Below are positions 34,996-43,884 of a stretch of DNA of 48,565 bases, piece by piece. The position numbers were made by a program, and so were the translations under genes. The notes under the pieces were generated by a model. The model saw only the letters and a program-made list of their open reading frames with translations. It had not been told where the DNA came from and searched no databases. This DNA is from an uncultured Planctomycetota bacterium. GTDB lineage: Bacteria; Planctomycetota; UBA1135; GCA-002686595. The number at the start of each line of letters is the position of its first letter. Position 1 is the first letter of the stretch. The stretch is from positions 1-48,565 of the forward strand of contig CAITGX010000159.1 of NCBI GenBank assembly GCA_903892045.1, written 5' to 3'.

Positions 34996-37071
34996 GTGCC
35001 GACGCGCGTGCGCAAGCGCGACGGTCGGGAGGTGCCCTTCGACGCGCGCAAGATCGATGCGGCCGTCTGCAAGGCCCTCGACGCGGTCGGGGAGGTCGAC
35101 CCCGGCTTCGCCGGTGAGATCGCCGGCGTGGTCACGCTCACGCTCGAGGGCCGTTACGGGGCGGACTCGCCGCCGGGCGCGGCGGTGCCGGGCATCGAGG
35201 AGATCCAGGATCTCGTCGAGCAGGCGCTGATCGAGCTCGGCCGTGCCAACGTCGCCAAGGCCTACATCCTCTACCGCGACCGCCGCGCGCGCGCGCGCGA
35301 GGCGCTGTCGGTGCACGACGGCGACGCGGTCGGCAAGCAGCGTGTCGAGGTGCAGGCCAAGGATCGCACCCAGCCGTGGAGCAAGGTGCGCATCGTGGCG
35401 GCGCTCATCAACGAGGCGCAGCTGCCGCGGGAGCTCGCGGAGAAGGTCGCCACGCGCGTCGAGGAGCGCGTGTTCGCCGCGCGCTGGCGGCAGGTCTCGA
35501 CGGCGCTCGTGCGCGAGCTCGTCGACAACGAGCTCCTCGACCTCGGGCTGTCGGCGGCGTTGCGGCGCCAGGTTTCCTACGGCCTGCCGAGCTTCGACCT
35601 GCGCAACGCGCTCGCGCACGAGGACGCGCCGCTCGATCCCGCGCGCGCGGCGCAGGGCGAGGAGCTCGCCGAGCGCGGGATCCACCAGCGCATCGCCGGC
35701 GACGTGCTGCGGCGCTTCGCCCTCAACGAGGTGCTCGGCGAGGAGAGCGCGCGCGCCCATCTCGCGGGCGACCTGCATGTGCTCGACCTCGGCCGCCCGC
35801 AGCAGGCGCTGTGGTGCTCGGTGCCGGCGACGCTGCTGCAGGCCGGCGGGGCGCAGGCCGACGCGCCCTACGACGTCCTCGACGAGCTCGCGCTCGTGGC
35901 GCGCGATGTCGCGCACGGGGTCGTGCTCGAGGATGCCTCGGCGCTGCTCGCGCCGCTGTGCGCGAGCTCGCGCGGGTCGGCGCTCGAGACGTGGTTGCGG
36001 GCGCTGTGCGCGTGCGCCGGTGCGGCCGGTCGCTCGCTCGACCTGCAGGTCGGCGGCGGTGGCGCGCGCTCGCAGGCGGCGACGGATCGCCTGATCGAGG
36101 CCCTCGCGGCGTTGCCGCACGTGGCGCTTCCGCCGCGGCTCTTCATCGATCACTCCGACCTCGCGCGCCGGCTCGAGGACCGTGGGGGGGATCCGGCTTA
36201 TCTCGCTGCGGTGGAAGCGCTGCTGCTCGCCGGGCGGCTGGTCCCGACCTGGGGCACCGACGCGGTGCAGTGCGTCGGGCCGGGCCTGCACCGCCACGCT
36301 CACGAGCGCGCGACGCTCGCCTGCGGCGGCGCGGTCGCGATCAACCTGCCGCGCATCGCGCTGCGCGCGGGACCGTGGCGCGAGGATCGCGTGCTCGAGC
36401 TGCTCTCGGGGGCCGCGACAGCGGCCGTGGATGCGCTCGCGGAGCTGGCGGCCTTCCAGCGGCGCACGCGCGGCTCGCGGCCGGGCGACCTGCGCGGGCG
36501 GCTCGCCTACGCGGTGACGCCCGTCGGCCTGCGCGAGGCGCTCGCGACGCTCGGTGACGGCGACGTGCGACCGGATCAGGGCGCGCGGCTGGTCGGTTTC
36601 CTCGCCGAGGCATTGCAGCGCGCGGGCGATGCCAAGCGGCTCGCCGTCGTGCTCACGCCCTACTTTGGCGAGCAGGCGCGCGCGCGCTTCGCGGAGCTCG
36701 ACGCCGCCTTGCCGCAGCACGCTCAGCGGCTGCTGTTCGGCGAGGCTGCGCCGGCGGCGTCGCGCGCTCCCTACGTCGTCGGTTATCGGCTCTCGCCCGT
36801 GCACGGGCGGACGCCGTGGTCGGCGGAGTCCGTGCTGCTGTCGACTGTCGAGGTCGGAGCGCTGCATCCCCTGCCCGAGGACACTTCGCGCGGCGGTCCG
36901 CTGTCGCTCGTCGAGTCCTGGCGGCGCTTCGATCGCCTGCGCGAGGATTCCGGCGAGCGCGAGCTCGCTCCGCAGTCCTCCGTCGTCACCCAAGAGTCCC
37001 ACCTGTTCGACCCCGAGATCCGCACCCCGGAACCGTCCGCGCGCGAGCGCGCGAGCGGCCCCACCCGCTGA
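34996..37071 (+). CDS. NrdD-like ATP-cone protein lacking the glycyl-radical domain
   Basis: This is a 691-aa protein starting at GTG with a good Shine-Dalgarno (GGAGGG, 8 bases). Residues 1-100 form an ATP cone ('RVRKRDGREVPFDARKIDAAV', 'AKAYILYRDRR'); a second cone-like segment follows (about 115-210, 'STALVRELVDNELLDLGL'). The middle resembles class III reductase: 'ARAHLAGDLHVLDL' (about 252-265; NrdD has 'AHleGdihIHDL'), a lone Cys in 'VQCVGPGLH' (426), and 'INLPRIALRA' (about 449). Near the end, 'STVEVGALHPLPEDTSRGG' resembles the NrdD segment before the C-terminal zinc domain. The protein then stops after a short polar tail. There is no CxxC zinc ribbon and no RVxGY glycyl-radical motif. 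It could be a non-catalytic nucleotide sensor, or half of a split enzyme. It abuts nrdR and smc. Confidence 0.7.
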   Translation: MPTRVRKRDGREVPFDARKIDAAVCKALDAVGEVDPGFAGEIAGVVTLTLEGRYGADSPPGAAVPGIEEIQDLVEQALIELGRANVAKAYILYRDRRARAREALSVHDGDAVGKQRVEVQAKDRTQPWSKVRIVAALINEAQLPRELAEKVATRVEERVFAARWRQVSTALVRELVDNELLDLGLSAALRRQVSYGLPSFDLRNALAHEDAPLDPARAAQGEELAERGIHQRIAGDVLRRFALNEVLGEESARAHLAGDLHVLDLGRPQQALWCSVPATLLQAGGAQADAPYDVLDELALVARDVAHGVVLEDASALLAPLCASSRGSALETWLRALCACAGAAGRSLDLQVGGGGARSQAATDRLIEALAALPHVALPPRLFIDHSDLARRLEDRGGDPAYLAAVEALLLAGRLVPTWGTDAVQCVGPGLHRHAHERATLACGGAVAINLPRIALRAGPWREDRVLELLSGAATAAVDALAELAAFQRRTRGSRPGDLRGRLAYAVTPVGLREALATLGDGDVRPDQGARLVGFLAEALQRAGDAKRLAVVLTPYFGEQARARFAELDAALPQHAQRLLFGEAAPAASRAPYVVGYRLSPVHGRTPWSAESVLLSTVEVGALHPLPEDTSRGGPLSLVESWRRFDRLREDSGERELAPQSSVVTQESHLFDPEIRTPEPSARERASGPTR

Positions 37072-37073
37072 CC

Positions 37074-40000
37074 ATGCGACTGCAACGCCTCGAACTGTTC
37101 GGCTTCAAGTCCTTCGCCGATCGCACGACGCTCAACTTCAACGACGCCTTCACGGGCATCGTCGGACCCAACGGCTGCGGCAAGTCGAACGTGGTCGACG
37201 CCGTGCGCTGGGTGCTCGGCGAGACGCGTCCGACGTCGATGCGCGGCGGCGAGATGACGGACGTGATCTTCAAGGGCTCGGTCTCGCGCCCGCCGATGAA
37301 CGTGGCCGAGGTCACGCTCGTGCTCGACAACACCTGCGGCACGATCGCGCAGCAGGGCTCGGAAGTGGCGATCACGCGCCGCGTGTACCGCTCGGGCGAA
37401 GGCGAGTACCTGATCAACGGCGAGCGCGCGCGCCTGAAGGACGTGCGCGACATGCTGTTCGACACCGGCCTCGGGAGCCGCGGCTACTCGGTGCTCGAGC
37501 AGGGCAAGATCGACGCCGCGCTCTCGGCCAACTCGCTCGACCGCCGCGCGATCTTCGAGGAGGCGGCCGGCATCAGCCGCTACAAGGTCAAGCGCAAGGA
37601 GACGGACGTCAAGCTCAAGCGCGTCGAGGCGGACCTCGTGCGCCTCGACGACGTGCTCAAGGAGCTCGGCAGCCGCGTGCGCTCGCTCAAGATCCAGGCC
37701 GGCAAGGCCGAGCGCTTCGTCGCCGCGCGCGACCTGTGGAAGGGCCAGCGCTCGCGCTACCTGAAGCACCGCCTGCACGAGGGGCGAAGCGCGCTCGCGA
37801 GCCTCTCGGAGCAGATCACGGCGCTCGAGGCGCGCTGCGAGTCGCTCAAGACCTTGCGCGCCGACGGCGAGTCGGACGTCAGCACCCGCGAGCGCGAGCA
37901 GGAGACCATCTCGGCCGAGATCGACCGTCTCTCGGGCGAGATCCGCCGACTCGTCGGCGAGGACAGCGAGTGCGCGGAACGCCAGCGCCAGCTCGAGTCG
38001 CGCGCCGCGGACCTGCGACGCAACTCCGAGGGCGAGGCGCGACGCGCCGAGGAGCTCGGGCGCGTCGTCGAGACGCGCAGCGCGGAGATCGAGGACGTGC
38101 GCACGCGCAAGGCCGCGATCGAGGAGCAGCTCTCGCAGTCGCGCAGCACCGCCGACGGCGAGCAGGTGACCCTGCGCGAAGCCCGCAACACCCAGCGCGA
38201 GCTGCGCGCCAACTGCGAGCGCCAGAACCAGATCGTGCTCTCGCACCTGAACGAGCGCACCGCCGCGCAGAACCTCGAGCGCACGATCGAGCTCTCGCGC
38301 CCGAGCTTGTCGGAGCGCCTGCAGCGCGCGCAGCTGCGCATGGAGGAGTCCGGCCGCGAGGTCGAGGTCCTGCACGGCGACCAGTCGGCCGCCGAAGGTC
38401 GCGTGATCGACGCGCAGAACGACCTCGGCGTGGCCGAGACGACGCTGCGCGACCTGCAGGCCGGCCAGCAGGCGCTCGAGCGCGAGGAGCAGGAGCGTCG
38501 CGCCGCGCGTTCCAAGCACGAGGTCGAGCGCGCGCGCCTCACCAGCCGCATCGACACGCTCAAGGACATGGAGCACGAGCGCTCGAGCCTCGAGGCGGGC
38601 GCGCGCGCGCTGCTCGAGGGCACGCGCCGCGGCCAGGGCCCGTGCGAACCCGCGCAGCTCAAGGGCCTCGTCGCCGACCACCTGCGCACGTCGACGCGCC
38701 TCGCGCGCGCCCTCGACGCGGCGCTCGGACCGGCGGCGCTCGGCCTCGTCACGGAGGATCCCGAGCTCGCCGGTCGCATGCTGCGCTGGCTCTCGGAGCG
38801 CAAGTCCGGCCAGGTGCGCGTGTACGTGCCCGGCGGCATCGGTGTGCGCGAGCAGGGCAAGCGCGACGCCGCGCTCGCGCCCTTCCCGCGTCTGCTCGAC
38901 GAGCTCGAATGCAGCGGCGGCTTCGAGCCGCTGGCGGCGCTGCTCGTCGGCGACGTGCTGGTGGTCGAGGAGCTCGAGCTGGCGATCGCGCTCGTGCGCG
39001 AGCACCCGCAGTGGCGCTTCGTCACGCCCGCGGGCGACCTCGTCAGCGCGGCCGGCGTGTTTGGCGGTCACCGCGAGGTGACGCAGGGTGCCGTCGGTCG
39101 TCGCGCGACCGCCGCGGAGTTCGCGCGCGAGCTCGAGGGCATCGAGAAGGCGATCCGCGAGGAGACGGCCGAGCTCGAGCGCATCGCGGGCGAGCGTCGC
39201 GTGGTGGCCGAGCGCCGCGCGCACGCGCAGTCGGAGTGCGACCGCCGTCGTCAGCAGCTGACGGACGCGCGGGCGCAGGCCCAGACGGCCAAGGCGCGCA
39301 TCGCGGACCTCAGCCGCGTCGCGGGGCAGCTCGCGCGCGAGCACGAGGCGATCCTCGCCGACCAGCGCCGCCTCGACTCGGAGCTCGCTGGCGCGCAGAA
39401 GCGGCATGCGACGGCCCAAGCCAACTTCACGCGCGAGAACGAGAAGCTCGCGGTGCTCGATGCCGAGCGCGTGGCGCTCGAGGCGCGCATCGAGACGCTG
39501 CAGTCGAGCGCCTCTTCGGCGGAGAGCATCGTGATCCGCCAGAACGCCGAGCTCAGCACGCTGCACGCGCGCGTGCGCGACCTCGATCGCGGCCTGTCGG
39601 AGGCCCGTGCCGAGCTCGAGCGCTCGACGCGGCTGTCGCGCGAACATGCGGAGGCCGCCGAGGCCGCGGTCGCCGAGGCCGCGCGCGTGCGCGTGCGCGG
39701 GGACGAGGTGCTCGTCGAGCGCGCGGCGGCCGAGGCGCGCTTCAAGGAACTGCGCGAGGCGGAGTCCGCCGGTCGCGAGGCCGTCAGCGTGTTCCGCGCG
39801 CGCGTCGATGCGGTGACGCGCGAGCTCGAGAGCCTCGCCGGCGAGCTGTCCGAGCGTCGCATGGACGCGCAGAAGATCGAACTCGTCGCCGCGGAGCTCG
39901 TCGTGCGCACGCGCGAGGACCTCGGCATCTCCGAGGCCGAGCTGCTCGAGGGCTTCGAGCCCGAGGCCGAGCTCGCGGAGGCCGGCGCCCTCGACGGGCT

Positions 40001-40835
40001 CGAGCAGGAAGTGGCCGAACTCAAGCGCGCGCTCGACGCCATCGGTCCGGTCAACACCGACGCCGTGGCCGAGCTCTCGGAGTCGCAGGCGCGCTTCGAC
40101 TTCCTCACGGGTCAGCGCAAGGACATCGAGGAATCCCGCAAGGTCCTCGCCGATGCGCTCGCGCACCTGAACCTCGAGAGCCAGCGGCTCTTCGAGCAGA
40201 CCTTCGAGGAAGTGCGCAAGCACTTCAACGACCTGTTCCGCCTGCTGTTCCAGGGCGGCAAGGCCGACCTCGCGATCGAGCAGGGCGTCGACCCGCTCGA
40301 GGCCGGCGTCGAGATCTCCGCGCGCCCGCCGGGCCGCGAGATGCTCCCGATCCGCATGCTCTCCGGCGGCCAGCGCACCATGACGGCGCTCGCGCTCCTG
40401 TTCGCGGTCTTCCGCGCCCGTCCGAGCCCGTTCTGCGTGCTCGACGAAGTCGACGCGGCGCTCGACGAGACCAATGTCGGTCGCTTCCTGAGCATGGTGT
40501 CGAGCTTCCGCGCCCAGTCGCAGTTCGTCGTCGTGACCCACAACAAGGGCACGATGGGGGCCTGCGACCGCCTGTACGGCATCACCATGGAGACCAAGGG
40601 CGTCTCGTCGTGGGTGTCCGTGCAGTTCCAGGACGTCGAGAAGTTCGTGCCGGAGATCACGAGCGGCGTGGCTCCGGACCCGACCGAGGCCGAGGAGCGC
40701 GGACCCGCGGTCGTGCCGCTCGCCGAGGAGGCGCTGCCGGAGTACGTGATCCATCCGGTGGCGGGCACGTCGGTCGCGGCCGAGCCGGAGCCCGCGCTCG
40801 AGCCGCTGCCCGAGACGATCGAGCCCGGAACCTAG
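37074..40835 (+). CDS. smc: Chromosome segregation ATPase SMC
   Basis: SMC is the condensin core of 1253 aa. The N-terminal head has 'MRLQRLELFGFKSFADRT', Walker A 'GPNGCGKSN' (about 31-39), and 'QGKIDAALSANSLDRRAIFEEAAGISRYK'. Two long coiled coils, rich in Glu, Arg, Ala and Leu, flank a hinge near the middle (about 520-650, 'GLVADHLRTSTRLARALDAALG'). The C-terminal head has the ABC signature 'LSGGQRTMTALALLFA', Walker B 'FCVLDEVDAALDE' and 'FVVVTHNKGTM'. A non-conserved acidic, Pro-rich tail of about 50 residues follows. ATG 37074 is 2 bases after the NrdD-like gene; the track ORF extends spuriously upstream. Confidence 0.96.
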   Translation: MRLQRLELFGFKSFADRTTLNFNDAFTGIVGPNGCGKSNVVDAVRWVLGETRPTSMRGGEMTDVIFKGSVSRPPMNVAEVTLVLDNTCGTIAQQGSEVAITRRVYRSGEGEYLINGERARLKDVRDMLFDTGLGSRGYSVLEQGKIDAALSANSLDRRAIFEEAAGISRYKVKRKETDVKLKRVEADLVRLDDVLKELGSRVRSLKIQAGKAERFVAARDLWKGQRSRYLKHRLHEGRSALASLSEQITALEARCESLKTLRADGESDVSTREREQETISAEIDRLSGEIRRLVGEDSECAERQRQLESRAADLRRNSEGEARRAEELGRVVETRSAEIEDVRTRKAAIEEQLSQSRSTADGEQVTLREARNTQRELRANCERQNQIVLSHLNERTAAQNLERTIELSRPSLSERLQRAQLRMEESGREVEVLHGDQSAAEGRVIDAQNDLGVAETTLRDLQAGQQALEREEQERRAARSKHEVERARLTSRIDTLKDMEHERSSLEAGARALLEGTRRGQGPCEPAQLKGLVADHLRTSTRLARALDAALGPAALGLVTEDPELAGRMLRWLSERKSGQVRVYVPGGIGVREQGKRDAALAPFPRLLDELECSGGFEPLAALLVGDVLVVEELELAIALVREHPQWRFVTPAGDLVSAAGVFGGHREVTQGAVGRRATAAEFARELEGIEKAIREETAELERIAGERRVVAERRAHAQSECDRRRQQLTDARAQAQTAKARIADLSRVAGQLAREHEAILADQRRLDSELAGAQKRHATAQANFTRENEKLAVLDAERVALEARIETLQSSASSAESIVIRQNAELSTLHARVRDLDRGLSEARAELERSTRLSREHAEAAEAAVAEAARVRVRGDEVLVERAAAEARFKELREAESAGREAVSVFRARVDAVTRELESLAGELSERRMDAQKIELVAAELVVRTREDLGISEAELLEGFEPEAELAEAGALDGLEQEVAELKRALDAIGPVNTDAVAELSESQARFDFLTGQRKDIEESRKVLADALAHLNLESQRLFEQTFEEVRKHFNDLFRLLFQGGKADLAIEQGVDPLEAGVEISARPPGREMLPIRMLSGGQRTMTALALLFAVFRARPSPFCVLDEVDAALDETNVGRFLSMVSSFRAQSQFVVVTHNKGTMGACDRLYGITMETKGVSSWVSVQFQDVEKFVPEITSGVAPDPTEAEERGPAVVPLAEEALPEYVIHPVAGTSVAAEPEPALEPLPETIEPGT

Positions 40836-40923
40836 ACGATTCGCTCGCCCGAGGCGGGGGGCGGACCCTCGCCCGGGCGCGGTTCGGACCGGCGCCATGG
40901 ATTCGGCCGGCCACGTGCGCCGA

Positions 40924-40929
40924 TAGGAT
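40924..40929 (+). promoter_or_regulatory. Candidate -10 element (TAGGAT) of the M14-like pair
   Basis: 'gaTAGGAT' lies 10 bases before an in-frame ATG at 40940 and overlaps the first possible ATG at 40928. If it is the true -10, translation would start at 40940. Confidence 0.35.
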
Positions 40930-42604
40930 GGCGATTCGCATGGCCTCGCCGCGCCCGTTCCCGAGCCTCGCTGCGCTCGCCCTCGCCCTTGCGCCGGCTG
41001 CTCCCGCCGCTGTAGCGGTCCAGGAGCCTCGCTACCGCTCGTGCGAAGAGCTCGAGCGTGCCTTGGACGAAGCCGCCGTGCTCGAGGGCTCCCGGCTGCG
41101 CCGGCTCGAGCATGCAGGACTCGTCGCGGCGGGCGTGCGCGCCTTCGAGATCGCGACCCCCGGGCCGATCGAGGCTTCGCAGCGACCGACCCTGCTCGTG
41201 CTCGGAGGCTTCGACGGCATCTCGCTCGCCGGGTCCGAGGCCGCCGCGGCCTGCGCGCGCGCGCTCGGTGCGCCCGCAAGCCCGCTCGGGCCTGAGGTGA
41301 GCGTGGTGATCGTGCCCTGCGCCGCACGCGCCGCGCTCGTGCGCTATCTCGCGGACCAGCGTGGCGACGGCGGCGACGACACGCCGGTCGATCTCGACCG
41401 CGACGGCAGCGTCGACGAGGACGGCCCGGAGGACCTCGACGGCGACGGGCTGGTGCTCTCGATGCTGGTCGAGGATCCCGCCGGCGCGTGGGTGCTCTCC
41501 GACGACGACCGCTTCCTCGTGCCCGCGGGGCCGCTCGACGCGCCGCGGCTGTCGCTGCGTCCGGAGGGGCGCGACGACGACGGCGACGGGCGCTTCAACG
41601 AAGACGGGCCCGGCGGGGTGGCGCTCGAGCGCAGCTTCCCGCTCGAGCGACCGGCGGCGGACCCGAGCACGGGAGCGCTGCCGCTCTCGCAGCCGGCTGC
41701 GCGCGCGCTGGCGGATCTCGTGCTCGAGCGTCGTGTGTTCGCGGTGCTCTCGCTGCAGGGCTCGCACGGCCAGCTCGCCGGCCCCGGGGGCACGGCTTCG
41801 ATCGAGAGCTGGGCGGCACCCGACCGGGCGCTGTACGAGCTGTGCGTGCGCGAGTTCCGTGCGGCCACCTCGCGCGTGCAGGAGCAGCCGCTGTCGCGGC
41901 GCGCCGCGCGCCTGCGCGACGAGGGCGGCAGTGCGCAAGACTGGTTCGCGGTGGTCGGTGGCGCGCTCTCGCTCGAGCTCGCACCGTGGGGGCCGCGGGT
42001 GGCGCTCGCCGCGCGCGGTGCGGCCCTCGACGCGCGCTTCGTGCGCGAGACCGGCTCGGGGCCGCGGGCTCCGCTCGAGCGCGACCTGCGCTGGCGTCCG
42101 TACCTCGACGACGTCACGGGCGGCTCGGCGTTCGTGCCGTGGACCCCGCACCTGCTGGGCGGGACGCGCGTGCGGATCGGAGGCTGGAAGCCGTGGACCA
42201 TCGAGAATCCGCCGGCTGCGGACCTGCCGCGCGCGCTCGCGGGGATCGAGCGCTTCGCGCTCTCGCTCGCGGAAGGTGCGCCGAAGCTCGAGCTCGAGGT
42301 TCGGGCGGAGCGCGACGGGCGGATCGCGACGCTCCGCGCGCGCGTGCGCAACGTGGGGCGCCTGCCGACGTCGCTGGCGGCGCGTTCCGCCGTGCGCTCG
42401 ACGGGGGGCGTGACGCTCGAGCTCGCTCTCGAGGAGGGCCACGAGCTGCTCGCGGGCCGCGAGCTCGACACGCTGGGCACCCTGGCGGGCGGCGAGAGCT
42501 CCGTGGAGCGCGAGTGGATCGTGCTCGCACCCGAGGGCTCGGCGCTCGCGCTGCGCGCGACGGCCCCGTGGTGCAATCCCGTGCGCGTCGAGGTGCGACC
42601 GTGA
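40928..42604 (+). CDS. Exported M14-carboxypeptidase-like protein with altered zinc site (first of pair)
   Basis: This is a 558-aa exported protein (signal 'LAALALALAPAAPAAVAVQ') with an M14-like fold. Where M14 enzymes have the zinc HxxE in 'GG-H-GxE', this one reads 'VLGGFDGISLAGSEAAAA' (about 92-109), with no His or Glu at the metal positions. The family's DxDxDG loops are present: 'DLDRDGSVDEDGPEDLDGDG' (about 155-175, usual 'DvDnDGriDED.peDlnGDG') and 'GRDDDGDGRFNEDGPGG', next to 'SMLVEDPAGAW'. The C-terminal third is beta-rich ('LELEVRAERDGRIATLRARV'). ATG 40928 or 40940 may be the start; 40940 fits the upstream TAGGAT better. The stop overlaps the next gene by 4 bases. Confidence 0.78.
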   Translation: MAIRMASPRPFPSLAALALALAPAAPAAVAVQEPRYRSCEELERALDEAAVLEGSRLRRLEHAGLVAAGVRAFEIATPGPIEASQRPTLLVLGGFDGISLAGSEAAAACARALGAPASPLGPEVSVVIVPCAARAALVRYLADQRGDGGDDTPVDLDRDGSVDEDGPEDLDGDGLVLSMLVEDPAGAWVLSDDDRFLVPAGPLDAPRLSLRPEGRDDDGDGRFNEDGPGGVALERSFPLERPAADPSTGALPLSQPAARALADLVLERRVFAVLSLQGSHGQLAGPGGTASIESWAAPDRALYELCVREFRAATSRVQEQPLSRRAARLRDEGGSAQDWFAVVGGALSLELAPWGPRVALAARGAALDARFVRETGSGPRAPLERDLRWRPYLDDVTGGSAFVPWTPHLLGGTRVRIGGWKPWTIENPPAADLPRALAGIERFALSLAEGAPKLELEVRAERDGRIATLRARVRNVGRLPTSLAARSAVRSTGGVTLELALEEGHELLAGRELDTLGTLAGGESSVEREWIVLAPEGSALALRATAPWCNPVRVEVRP

Positions 42605-43869
42605 GCCTGCTGCTCGCCGCGCTCCTCGCGCTGGCGCAGGATCCCGCGCCGGCACCGCTGCCCGAGGAGGTGTCTGCGCCCGCGCCCGAGTCCGAAGGCT
42701 ACTGCACGCCCCGTCGGCTCGCGCTGCTGCTCGAGGAGCTCTCGACCAAGCATCCCGATCTCGTGCGGGTCGAGTCGCTCGGTCGCAGCGCGTCCGGGCT
42801 CGAGCTTCCGGTGGTCACCTTGGCGCGGCTCGAGGGCGATTCCCCGCGCTCCCGACCGGCTGTGCTGCTCGTGGCGGCCATCGGCCCCGAGGATCTCTTC
42901 GGCACGGAGCTCGCGCTCGCGCTGGTGCGCCAGATCGTGTCCGACGCGCGTCGCGAGGGAGCGGTGCGCGAGCTCCTTGGGCGGGTCGTCGTGCACATCG
43001 TGCCGTGCCTGAACCCCGACCTGCGCTCGCAGGCCATCGCGGCGCTCGACTCCGGCTCGCTGGCGCTGGCGCCGCGGCGAGTCGAGCTCGACTGCAACTT
43101 TCCCTCGGGCTGGGATCCCGTCGCGGAGGCGGGAGCGGGCCCCTATCCGCTGTCCGAACCCGAGTCGCGCGCACTGGCGGAGTTCCTGGTCGCGCGTCCC
43201 AACGTGTCGGCCTGTCTGCGACTGGTGCTGCCGGCGCCCGAGCAGGCCGTGGCGCACTCGTGGCCCGATGCGGACGTGCAGGTGCAGGGCGAGCTGTGTG
43301 GCGCGCTCGATGCCGGCGGGCTCGAGCGAATCGAGCGCGCGCCCGGCTCCTTCCTCAGGTTTGCCTACGGCGAGCGCGGCGCGTTCGTCGCCGCGCTGCA
43401 GTTTCCGTTCGAGCGCGGCAGCCCGCTCTCCTTGCCGCGCGTGTCGGAGATTCCGCGCCTCGCGCGCGGTGCGGTCGGTGGCGTCCTGCACGTCGCGCGT
43501 GCCTTGCCGCAAGTCGAGCTCACCGCTCCGGCGGTGGCCTCGCTGGCGCCTTCCCAGTGGAGCGTCGACCTCGAGCTCCACAATCGCGGCACCCTGCCGA
43601 GCGCGAGCGCCCGCGCGCGGGAGGTCGGGGTCGTCGGCGCGCCGGAGCTCGAGGTCATGGGCGCGCGGCTTGTGGCGGCGGCCGCGCTGTCCGCGGGCGA
43701 GGCGCGCTCGCTGCCGGTGCGCGGTGCACGCATCGCGCTGCCAGAACTCGGCGGCAGCGAGCGACTGGGGCTGCGCATCTTCCTGTCCGCGGACGCGGGC
43801 AGCGACGTGCGCATCGAGGTGCGTGCCCCGCGGGCCGGGAGCGCACGCGCCGACGCGCGGCTCGAGTAG
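42601..43869 (+). CDS. Exported M14-carboxypeptidase-like protein with altered zinc site (second of pair)
   Basis: This is a 422-aa exported protein starting at GTG (signal 'SLLLAALLALAQ'), coupled to the previous gene by a GTGA overlap. The M14 fold is suggested by 'YCTPRRLALLLEELSTKHPDLVRVESLGRSASG', typical of 'y....e....l..l...yP.l......G.S..gr'. 'VVVHIVPCLNPDLRS' (family 'i.PmlNPDG') and 'VELDCNFPSGWDP' (family 'vDLNRNFp..w') follow. At the zinc site 'HxxE' is replaced by 'AAIGPEDLFGTE', with no His. The C-terminus is a beta-sandwich-like region. It converges on the M28 gene with a 15-base gap. Confidence 0.78.
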   Translation: MSLLLAALLALAQDPAPAPLPEEVSAPAPESEGYCTPRRLALLLEELSTKHPDLVRVESLGRSASGLELPVVTLARLEGDSPRSRPAVLLVAAIGPEDLFGTELALALVRQIVSDARREGAVRELLGRVVVHIVPCLNPDLRSQAIAALDSGSLALAPRRVELDCNFPSGWDPVAEAGAGPYPLSEPESRALAEFLVARPNVSACLRLVLPAPEQAVAHSWPDADVQVQGELCGALDAGGLERIERAPGSFLRFAYGERGAFVAALQFPFERGSPLSLPRVSEIPRLARGAVGGVLHVARALPQVELTAPAVASLAPSQWSVDLELHNRGTLPSASARAREVGVVGAPELEVMGARLVAAAALSAGEARSLPVRGARIALPELGGSERLGLRIFLSADAGSDVRIEVRAPRAGSARADARLE

Positions 43870-43884
43870 GGCCCGAGAGGACGT

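Noticed and set aside
36783-41327. 1514-codon minus-strand ORF
   Set aside because: It is antisense to smc, whose head and hinge motifs are unmistakable; its composition is that of a shadow frame.
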